A stretch of DNA of 64,000 nt from Qingshengfaniella alkalisoli (GTDB lineage: Bacteria > Pseudomonadota > Alphaproteobacteria > Rhodobacterales > Rhodobacteraceae), in NCBI RefSeq assembly GCF_007855645.1, contig NZ_CP042261.1, forward strand, positions 1,158,501-1,222,500, written 5' to 3'. Positions 57,552 to 64,000 of this stretch are shown here, in pieces; the first letter of the stretch is position 1; each line of letters starts with the position of its first letter. A program made the translations under genes and the position numbers. The notes under the pieces were generated by a model that ran no database searches, was not told the DNA's origin, and was given only the letters and a program-made list of their open reading frames with translations.

Positions 57552-58519
57552 CCCGGGTCCAGCATATCCAGCCGGATAAATCCGCATTCCCGTCCGCCCC
57601 ATTCCACGCCGACGTCGCGGACGCGCCCAAGGGCGCATTCGCGGCTTGGGCGATGGCTGCGGACGGCGTGAAGATCAGGCTGGGCATGCTGTCCAAAGGA
57701 AAAGCCGGGACGATTTTTCTTCTGCCCGGCCGCACGGAATACATCGAAAAATACGGTCGCACCGCATCCGATTTCCTGGAACGGGGCTATGGCATGGTCA
57801 GCATCGACTGGCGCGGGCAAGGATTGTCAGAGCGGTTGCTCGACGACCCCCTGATCGGGCATGTCGAGGATTTTCTGGACTATCAGAAAGATCTGGCACA
57901 GCTTCGCGTCTTTGCCTTGGCACAGGACATGCCGCGCCCCTGGTATATGATCGCGCATTCCATGGGCGGAGCCATCGGCTTGCGCGCACTGGATGACCGC
58001 TTCGACGTGCAGGCCTGCGCCTTCAGTGCGCCGCTTTGGGGCTTGCAGATGAACGGCGTTTTGCGCCCGGTTGCCTGGGGGCTCAGTTGGTTAGGGCACA
58101 AGATGGCCTGGAACGGGCTGATTACGCCCAGCACCTCTCGCCAGACCTATGTGAGCGAGGCTCCCCGCAGCGACAACATGCTGACGCATGATCCGGACAT
58201 GATGGATTATATGAAGCGCCATCTGGACGTGGAGCCGGGGCTGCATCTGGGCGGCCCGTCCATCCCGTGGCTCTATCGCACGCTCGCCGAAAGTCGCGAT
58301 CTGGTGGCAAACGCTACCCCGCAGATACCAACGCTAACCTTCGTGCCGGAACTGGAATACATCGTCAGCACCGACGCTATGTTCGACACCGCCAAGCGCT
58401 GGCCGCTGGGCGACACCGTGGTTGTCCCCGGCGGCAAGCACGAAACGATGATGGAGACGCCCGAGCGGCGGCAATTGTTTCTGGACCGCTGCGTCGCGCT
58501 GTTCGAGCAGAACGCCTAG
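57548..58519 (+). CDS. Lysophospholipase-like alpha/beta hydrolase
   Basis: A 323-residue alpha/beta hydrolase of the monoglyceride lipase/PldB class. It starts at a GTG overlapping the SCP2 stop by four bases. The oxyanion segment is LLPGRTEYIEKYG, the nucleophile elbow is MIAHSMGGAIGLRAL, the acid Asp is near EYIVSTDAMFD, and the catalytic His is in VVPGGKHETMMETPE. It probably acts on lysophospholipids or monoacylglycerols, which fits the coupled SCP2 lipid-binding gene. It converges on the Anbu gene with a four-base overlap. Confidence 0.92.
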   Translation: MTRVQHIQPDKSAFPSAPFHADVADAPKGAFAAWAMAADGVKIRLGMLSKGKAGTIFLLPGRTEYIEKYGRTASDFLERGYGMVSIDWRGQGLSERLLDDPLIGHVEDFLDYQKDLAQLRVFALAQDMPRPWYMIAHSMGGAIGLRALDDRFDVQACAFSAPLWGLQMNGVLRPVAWGLSWLGHKMAWNGLITPSTSRQTYVSEAPRSDNMLTHDPDMMDYMKRHLDVEPGLHLGGPSIPWLYRTLAESRDLVANATPQIPTLTFVPELEYIVSTDAMFDTAKRWPLGDTVVVPGGKHETMMETPERRQLFLDRCVALFEQNA

Positions 58520-59241
58520 ATCTCGATTTCGGAAAACGCAGCGCGCAGCGCCTGCGACCAAGCGGTGCTCATTGCAGCAAAGACTTCATCCCCCTGTTCG
58601 ATCCGGCGGAAACTCGACACACGACATTCATCGCGCCGGATCACCGTCATATCCAAGGGCATCCCCACCGACAGGTTCGAGCGCAGCGTCGAATCCATAG
58701 ACAGAAGCGCGACCTTCTGTGCATCGGCGAGGCTTGTCTTGGGTGTCACCACACGGTCGAGAATTGGCTTGCCGTATTTATGTTCACCGATCTGGAAGAA
58801 GGGCGTATCTGGCGTGGCCTCGATGAAATTGCCTTCGGGGTAGACCATAAACATCCGCATCGGACCGCCCTGGCGCTGACCGGCGACGATCATGCTGGCA
58901 GAGGCCGCCTGTGCGTTGCGGGTCATCTTTGCGCTAACCTCGGTCGCCACATCGGACAGTGTCTTGCCGATCACCTCGGCCACCTTGAACATGCTTTCGG
59001 TATGCATGATCGACGGGGTCGCGGATTCCTCGGGCGCTTCGATAGCTTCTTCCAGCCGCGCGATGACGTTTTGGGTCACCGACAGGTTGCCCGCAGTCAT
59101 CATGACGATCACCCGCTCACCCGGTTCTTCGAAGATATACATCTTCTTGTAGGTTGAGATGTGATCCAGCCCCGCATTGGTGCGTGTGTCGCTCAGCAAC
59201 ACCATACCTTCATTCACCAAGAGCCCGACGCAGTATGTCAT
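58516..59241 (-). CDS. Anbu-type proteasome-like peptidase
   Basis: A 241-residue Ntn-hydrolase of the Anbu (ancestral beta subunit) group, related to the proteasome beta subunit and HslV. The N-terminus MTYCVGLLVNEGMVLLSDTR places a threonine after the initiator Met, as expected for an Ntn nucleophile, and SDTRTNAG and KKMYIFEEPGERVIVMMTAG match the family core. Anbu proteins form open helical or ring assemblies; a substrate is not established. It is the last gene of a four-gene minus-strand cluster with transglutaminase, alpha-E and ATP-grasp proteins. Confidence 0.95.
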   Translation of the reverse strand: MTYCVGLLVNEGMVLLSDTRTNAGLDHISTYKKMYIFEEPGERVIVMMTAGNLSVTQNVIARLEEAIEAPEESATPSIMHTESMFKVAEVIGKTLSDVATEVSAKMTRNAQAASASMIVAGQRQGGPMRMFMVYPEGNFIEATPDTPFFQIGEHKYGKPILDRVVTPKTSLADAQKVALLSMDSTLRSNLSVGMPLDMTVIRRDECRVSSFRRIEQGDEVFAAMSTAWSQALRAAFSEIEI

Positions 59242-59279
59242 TGAAGTCTCCGAAAGCCTGAAACAGGCAGAGCGACAAT

Positions 59280-60110
59280 CTATTGCTGCACCGCCTGCAC
59301 GGCAACCCTGACGTCGAGATGTTCTCCGCCGTTTCCAAGTGCGACGCCACGTATCGGGGCCGCGTCGTACGCATCATAGCCGGAGCATATCCGCACATAG
59401 CGTTCATCCGGGCAGCAGCCATTGGCGGGATCGAAGCCGACCCAGCCGAGATCAGCAATGTACAGTTCCGCCCAAGCATGGCTTGCCTCGACGGATGTAG
59501 GGCTGTCGGCCGCCGCTTCAGGGTCGGACAGCAGATAGCCGGTCACGTAGCGCGCCGGTATGGCCTGCTCAACCGCCAACGCGATCAGCGTGTGCGTATG
59601 ATCCTGACAGACGCCCCGCCCCAGCGCCAGCGCCTCGGCCGCCGTGGTGCGGGCATCCGTCGATCCCGGCATATAGGCAATTGCTGCGCTGACCGCGTTT
59701 GAAAGCGCGTGCGCCTGATCCAGCCGACCTGGCCCGGCTTTGCTCACGACCCCCTCACCCAATTCCGCGATTGCCAGATCAGGCCGCGTTGCGCGAGTCG
59801 TCGACAAATACACATCCGGCTTTATGAGTTCGCGATGGCCACGCAACACTCCTGTCAGGTCGGTCGTCTCGACGATACCGTTGACCTCGATAACAGCCCG
59901 CGTGACTGGCCCCTTGATACTGACAGTCTGCGCCCGATCCCCTGCCCCGTCGGTGAATTGCGCTCCGACCACAGCATCGTTGGTTGTGACGGACCATTCT
60001 TCAATTTTTTGTCCATCGAAAACCGAAGGAAACAACCGCTGGCTTTGCAATAAACGACGGCGAGGCTGTTCATAGGAATATTCAGTGTGATGCGAGATGC
60101 TCAGCCTCAT
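59280..60110 (-). CDS. Transglutaminase-like cysteine peptidase-fold protein
   Basis: A 276-residue protein of the bacterial transglutaminase-like group. The N-terminal domain starts MRLSISHHTEYSYEQPRRR, as usual for the family. The catalytic triad is visible: Cys in ALGRGVCQDHTHTLIAL, His in VEASHAWAELYI, and Asp in WVGFDPANGCCPDERYV. These proteins may cut or form isopeptide bonds. The start overlaps the alpha-E gene by four bases, and the Anbu gene follows after 38 bases. Confidence 0.95.
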   Translation of the reverse strand: MRLSISHHTEYSYEQPRRRLLQSQRLFPSVFDGQKIEEWSVTTNDAVVGAQFTDGAGDRAQTVSIKGPVTRAVIEVNGIVETTDLTGVLRGHRELIKPDVYLSTTRATRPDLAIAELGEGVVSKAGPGRLDQAHALSNAVSAAIAYMPGSTDARTTAAEALALGRGVCQDHTHTLIALAVEQAIPARYVTGYLLSDPEAAADSPTSVEASHAWAELYIADLGWVGFDPANGCCPDERYVRICSGYDAYDAAPIRGVALGNGGEHLDVRVAVQAVQQ

Positions 60111-61057
60111 TGGACACCCCGCAAATAGGTATTCTGGATTTCGCTGCTCAGTTCTGCAACCTGCCGCTCAAAGCGCGTGATAAACTCGTGCAAGCCCTCG
60201 TCGAAGATTGCGTCGCTCGTAAGCCCGTGCAATTCGTCGCGAATAGTCATCACCATTTCATCCGCCCTCTGCGGGCGATCATATTCTTTGGACAGGTTCA
60301 GCAAATAGCGCGACGCTTCGTCGATGGCCGTTCTGAAAGACCGTGGGCATTGCGGGTTCAGGATCAACAGGTCCACGATCTTCGCCGGTGTCACATCCCC
60401 ACCATAGGCCCAGTGAAACGCGCGGTGCATCCGCATACTGCGCAGCAGGATCATCCATTGAAAATTATCCATCCCGGAACCGACATATGCAATATCCGGC
60501 AGCAACACGAAATACTTCACGTCGAGAAGCCGCGCCGTGTTGTCCGCCTTTTCCAGGTTGTACCCGAGATACAAGAAATCGTAGCCGTCATTGCGCAATT
60601 GCGTAGCGTAGATCGTGCCTTGTATCAGCGCGCCCTGCCGAGACGTCCATTCCGTCAGCGTACTGAGATCCAACTCGCTGCGTTCCGTTCGAGCGAGTTG
60701 CTCCAACTCCTGATATGCCCCGTTGATCGCGTCCCACACATCGCCGGTCAGTGCCGTCCGGACAATCCTGGCGTTTTCACGCAGATGAAAAATGCAGGAC
60801 GCGACCGAAGACGGGTTGTCACGGTCAAAAAACATATGGCTTACGACGTTGCGCTCCACCGCCTCGCCATATTTCTGGGTAAACTGGCCCATGGACCCGC
60901 TGGCCTTGAGGATGGCTTCCCATTCCGATCGATATCCCTTCGCGGTGTCTGGCAGCAACTGGATGCGCGACCCGACATCCAGAAGCCTTGCGGTGGTTTC
61001 CGCGCGTTCCAGATAGCGCGATAGCCAGTAGAGGTTATCTGCGGTTCTGCTCAACAT
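60107..61057 (-). CDS. Alpha-E domain protein
   Basis: A 316-residue all-helical protein of the alpha-E family (COG2307). Features are the N-terminal LSRTADNLYWLSRYLERAET and SFQWMILLRS-like DNFQWMILLRSMRMHRAFHW. It has no known catalytic residues and nearly always occurs with a circularly permuted ATP-grasp protein. It lies six bases after the ATP-grasp gene and overlaps the transglutaminase gene by four bases. Confidence 0.95.
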   Translation of the reverse strand: MLSRTADNLYWLSRYLERAETTARLLDVGSRIQLLPDTAKGYRSEWEAILKASGSMGQFTQKYGEAVERNVVSHMFFDRDNPSSVASCIFHLRENARIVRTALTGDVWDAINGAYQELEQLARTERSELDLSTLTEWTSRQGALIQGTIYATQLRNDGYDFLYLGYNLEKADNTARLLDVKYFVLLPDIAYVGSGMDNFQWMILLRSMRMHRAFHWAYGGDVTPAKIVDLLILNPQCPRSFRTAIDEASRYLLNLSKEYDRPQRADEMVMTIRDELHGLTSDAIFDEGLHEFITRFERQVAELSSEIQNTYLRGVQ

Positions 61058-61063
61058 TATGCG

Positions 61064-62479
61064 CTACTCCGCCAATACCCAGGTGTCCTTGACGCCCCCG
61101 CCCTGCGACGAGTTCACGACAAGCGAGCCTTCCTTCAGCGCTACGCGGGTCAGGCCGCCAGGTACCAGTTCCACCTTTTCACCGACAAGGCAGAAGGGAC
61201 GCAGATCGACATGACGCTGGGCCAGCCCCTCGTCAACAAAGGTGGGTGTCGTAGACAGCGCCAGCGTTGGTTGCGCAATGTATTTGGACGGATTCTGTCG
61301 CAGCTTGGCCGCGAACAGCTCTATTTCGTCGTGGCTGGCCTTGGGGCCGACCAGCATACCATAGCCACCTGAGCCGTGGACTTCCTTCACCACCAGTTCC
61401 GGCAGCTTGTCCAGAACGTATGACAGATCGTCCGGCTTGGCGCATTGCCATGTCGGCACGTTGTTCAGAATGGGTTCTTCGCCAAGATAGAAGCGGATCA
61501 TCTCCGGCACATAGGTATAGATCGCCTTGTCATCGGCCACGCCCGCACCGGGCGCGGAGCAGATCGAGACACCTCCCGAGCGATAGACGTTCATCAGCCC
61601 CGGCACGCCGAGCATGGAATCGGGACGAAAACACAGCGGATCGATGAATGCATCGTCGATCCGGCGATAGATCACGTCCACACGCTTTGGCCCTTCGGTC
61701 GTGCGCATCCAGACGAAATCTCCCTCGACATACAGATCCTGTCCTTCGACCAATTCTACCCCCATCATATCGGCGAGGAAGGAATGTTCATAATAGGCAG
61801 AATTGAAATGGCCGGGGGTCAGGACCACAATTTGCGGATCGCCTTCGCACTTCTGCGGCGCCAAGGAAGACAGTGTCCGGCGCAGCTTCGTAGGATAGCT
61901 GTCCACCGGCGCGATCCGATTCTCCTGAAACAGCCGGGGGAACAACCGCATCATCGCTTCGCGGTTTTCCAGCATGTAGGACACGCCCGAAGGGGTGCGG
62001 CAGTTGTCTTCGAGCACGTAAAAATCATCTGGCCCGGTACGCACCAGGTCGACTCCCACAATATGGCTGTAGACAGAACGCGGCGGCTTGAAACCTACTG
62101 CGGATTTCTCATAGGCTTCATTCTGATAGACCAAGTGCGCGGGCACGCGCCCTGCCCGCACAATTTCTCCGCGCCCATACACATCCGCGACAAATGCATT
62201 CAGCGCCAGGGCCCGCTGGCGGATTCCGCGTTCCAGCCGTGACCATTCACGCGCTGTGAAGACGCGTGGAAACATGTCGAAAGGGATTAATCTGTCCGGG
62301 TCTCCACCTTCGCCGTAAACCGCGAATGTGATGCCGATACGCCGGAACATGGCCTCGGCCTCGGCCTGCTTTCGCTTGCGAACATCCTGCGACATCTGCG
62401 TCTGCCAGCCGTCAAGCGCCTCATAGGGAGGTCGAACTGCCTCCCCGTCTTTCATCTCGTTGAAGTAACTTGTGCTCAT
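61064..62479 (-). CDS. Circularly permuted type 2 ATP-grasp protein
   Basis: A 471-residue protein of the ATP-grasp family with circular permutation (COG2308), predicted to act as a peptide ligase that adds amino acids or forms amide bonds. The start MSTSYFNEMKDGEAVRPPYE has GAGGGCAT ahead. Motifs include VGVDLVRTGPDDFYVLEDNC, VVKEVHGSGGYGMLVGPKAS and LRPFCLVGEKVELVPGGLTR. Its genes with alpha-E, transglutaminase and Anbu form a linked set known from comparative genomics. First gene of the minus-strand operon. Confidence 0.95.
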   Translation of the reverse strand: MSTSYFNEMKDGEAVRPPYEALDGWQTQMSQDVRKRKQAEAEAMFRRIGITFAVYGEGGDPDRLIPFDMFPRVFTAREWSRLERGIRQRALALNAFVADVYGRGEIVRAGRVPAHLVYQNEAYEKSAVGFKPPRSVYSHIVGVDLVRTGPDDFYVLEDNCRTPSGVSYMLENREAMMRLFPRLFQENRIAPVDSYPTKLRRTLSSLAPQKCEGDPQIVVLTPGHFNSAYYEHSFLADMMGVELVEGQDLYVEGDFVWMRTTEGPKRVDVIYRRIDDAFIDPLCFRPDSMLGVPGLMNVYRSGGVSICSAPGAGVADDKAIYTYVPEMIRFYLGEEPILNNVPTWQCAKPDDLSYVLDKLPELVVKEVHGSGGYGMLVGPKASHDEIELFAAKLRQNPSKYIAQPTLALSTTPTFVDEGLAQRHVDLRPFCLVGEKVELVPGGLTRVALKEGSLVVNSSQGGGVKDTWVLAE

Positions 62480-62648
62480 ATGCCCTCGATGCCCCACGTC
62501 TCCAGTTGGTTGCACGACAAGAGCGATCTGCAAAGGGAAACCTTCTGCTCCGCACATCAAGCGTGGTTGAACTGACCAAAATTGTGGCGCGTCGCGAAAC
62601 TTCGATCCCAAGTATTGGACAGTTGCGAAACGGAACGGTTCATTCGTG

Positions 62649-62678
62649 CTTGAATGACGTTACCGCCCCGTCCTATGT
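62649..62678 (+). promoter_or_regulatory. Candidate heat-shock (RpoH) promoter of pepF-like gene
   Basis: CTTGAA (62649-62654) and CCTATGT (62672-62678) are 17 bases apart, 26 bases ahead of the oligoendopeptidase start. The pattern resembles alphaproteobacterial sigma-32 promoters (CTTGAA and CCTATnT). This is a pattern match only. Confidence 0.4.
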
Positions 62679-62704
62679 CGGAGGCAACACAGGAAGGGGT
62701 TTCC

Positions 62705-64000
62705 ATGACCAAGTTTTCGTCGCCCGTATTCGATGCCAGCGAAGGCGCTGGAAAAAGCGCATTCGGCAACCTACCCGACTGGGACCTGAGCGATCTGTAT
62801 ACCGCACCGGACGCACCCGAGTTGTCGCGCGATCTGGAGTGGCTGGACCAGGCCTGCACTTCCTTCGCAGCCGACTATGAGGGCAAACTCGACACGCTGG
62901 ATGCGGCGGGGCTGCTGGAATGCGTGGAGCGCGATGAAAAGTTGTCGATGATCGCGGGACGGATCATGTCCTATGCGGGGCTGCGGTATTACCAGAACAC
63001 CGTTGATCCGGACCGTGCGAAGTTCATGTCGGACATGCAGGACCGTATCACCGTCATGACATCGCAATTGGTGTTTTATTCGCTGGAACTGAACCGGCTG
63101 GACGATGACAAGCTGGCCGCAATGTTTGCCGAAAATGAAAAGCTTGCCCGCTACAAACCGATATTTGATCGTCTGCGCGCGATGAAGCCCTATCAGCTTT
63201 CGGACGAGTTAGAAAAATTCCTCCACGATCAATCCACCGTCGGTGCGGCGGCCTGGAACAAGCTGTTCGATGAAACCATCGCCGCACTGGAGTTCACGGT
63301 CGATGGCGAAGACCTGAACTTGGAAGCCACACTCAACCTGCTGACCGAACAGGACAGGTCCAAACGCGAAGCCGCAGCCCATGAACTGGCTCGTGTCCTG
63401 GGCGAGAATATCAAGCTGTTTGCCCGTGTCCACAACACGCTGGCCAAGGAGAAAGAGGTCACCGACCGCTGGCGTGGAATGCCGACGCCGCAAACCGGCC
63501 GTCACCTGTCCAACCACGTGGAACCCGAGGTCGTTGAAGCGCTGCGCAACGCGGTCGTGGCCGCCTACCCCAAGCTGTCGCATCGTTACTACGAATTGAA
63601 GCGCAAGTGGCTTGGGCTGGATACGATGCAGGTCTGGGACCGCAACGCGCCGTTGCCATCAGAAGAAACACGCACGATTGATTGGGACGAGGCCAAGGCC
63701 ACGGTCATGGATGCTTATTCAGATTTTGACCCGCTTATGGCCGAGATCGCCGAGCCGTTCTTCGACGAGGGCTGGATCGATGCGGGCGTGAAGCCTGGCA
63801 AGGCCCCTGGCGCATTCGCCCATCCGACGGTGACCGATGTCCACCCCTATGTGATGCTCAACTACCTGGGCAAGCCGCGTGACGTGATGACACTGGCGCA
63901 TGAGTTGGGTCATGGCGTCCACCAGGTACTGGCCGCGGATCAGGGCGAATTGCTGTCCTCCACCCCGCTGACGCTGGCCGAAACCGCCAGTGTGTTTGGC
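62705..64000 (+). CDS. pepF: M3-family oligoendopeptidase F (3' end cut off)
   Basis: The first 432 residues of a zinc metallopeptidase of family M3 (oligoendopeptidase F type), running off the right window edge. The start ATG 62705 has AGGAAGGGG ahead. The zinc-binding HExxH is present as HELGH at residues 399-403, within VMTLAHELGHGVHQVLA, preceded by the conserved FAHPTVTDVHPYVMLNYLG. M3 enzymes degrade short peptides in the cytoplasm. The remaining part of the gene (roughly 170 residues) lies outside the window. The gene is divergent from the ATP-grasp/Anbu operon. Confidence 0.95.
   Translation, partial: MTKFSSPVFDASEGAGKSAFGNLPDWDLSDLYTAPDAPELSRDLEWLDQACTSFAADYEGKLDTLDAAGLLECVERDEKLSMIAGRIMSYAGLRYYQNTVDPDRAKFMSDMQDRITVMTSQLVFYSLELNRLDDDKLAAMFAENEKLARYKPIFDRLRAMKPYQLSDELEKFLHDQSTVGAAAWNKLFDETIAALEFTVDGEDLNLEATLNLLTEQDRSKREAAAHELARVLGENIKLFARVHNTLAKEKEVTDRWRGMPTPQTGRHLSNHVEPEVVEALRNAVVAAYPKLSHRYYELKRKWLGLDTMQVWDRNAPLPSEETRTIDWDEAKATVMDAYSDFDPLMAEIAEPFFDEGWIDAGVKPGKAPGAFAHPTVTDVHPYVMLNYLGKPRDVMTLAHELGHGVHQVLAADQGELLSSTPLTLAETASVFG

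Noticed and set aside
1-64000. CRISPR arrays, insertion sequences, phage genes, rRNA genes
   Set aside because: No regularly spaced direct repeats, transposase, integrase or rRNA sequence was seen on reading through the window.

Overview
The window is a dense, gene-rich stretch of a high-GC alphaproteobacterial chromosome, most likely from the Rhodobacteraceae (Roseobacter group). The pointers are a suf operon headed by an IscR that lacks the three classic cysteine ligands, a GAAC-N7-GAAC type SOS box at lexA, a consensus Irr box at the suf promoter, the lexA-comEC-gltX-gltA neighbourhood, a CarD gene and a CcoS-free, tightly overlapping operon style (ATGA, GTGA and TGATG junctions). No insertion sequence, prophage, CRISPR array or replication origin was seen. 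One tRNA (Pro, anticodon TGG) is present.

Layout. 1-7400: end of a peptide/oligosaccharide-type ABC uptake operon (solute-binding protein cut by the window edge, two permeases, a fused double ATPase) closed by a DUF2264 protein, probably a glycan-processing enzyme. 7434-14971 (minus): the Fe-S assembly operon iscR-iscS-sufB-sufC-sufD-two Yip1-like membrane proteins-sufS, driven by a promoter overlapped by an Irr box. 15131-21000: two small hydrolases, NADP isocitrate dehydrogenase, a YitT-family protein, an SMR exporter and TypA. 21005-26155 (minus): pirin, M42 peptidase, accA, tRNA-Pro, DUF192 protein, a double cold-shock-domain protein and pdxH. 26307-32876: fabI, a LysE exporter, gpt, an aminotransferase, a PpiD-like chaperone and trpE. 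34210-39018: trpG-trpD-trpC-moaC-moeA-lexA. 39012-44732: comEC (minus), gltX, gltA and a flavin reductase. 44729-47270 (minus): a three-gene operon resembling a branched-chain amino acid (Liv) ABC transporter whose ATPase has lost its nucleotide-binding motifs and which has no binding protein. 47511-52218: a SIMPL protein, an unusual GspL/PilM-like to GspC/PilP-like membrane protein, and a KefC-type antiporter. 52273-57216 (minus): carD, fdxA, an S4 RNA-binding protein, a Suv3-like helicase and a TPR protein. 57264-62479: an SCP2 protein, a lysophospholipase-like hydrolase, then the Anbu proteasome-like/transglutaminase/alpha-E/ATP-grasp cluster. 62705-end: an M3 oligoendopeptidase, cut by the window edge.

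How it fits together. Much of the window is housekeeping: Fe-S assembly, TCA entry (gltA, icd), fatty acid synthesis (accA, fabI), tryptophan and molybdenum cofactor synthesis, SOS control and translation (gltX, typA, tRNA-Pro). The items most worth a second look are the degenerate Liv-like operon, the lone GspL/PilM-GspC/PilP-like protein, the Anbu/ATP-grasp cluster (known from comparative genomics, biochemically poorly understood), and the iron-control architecture at the suf operon. All assignments were made by reading the sequence; no database search was run.
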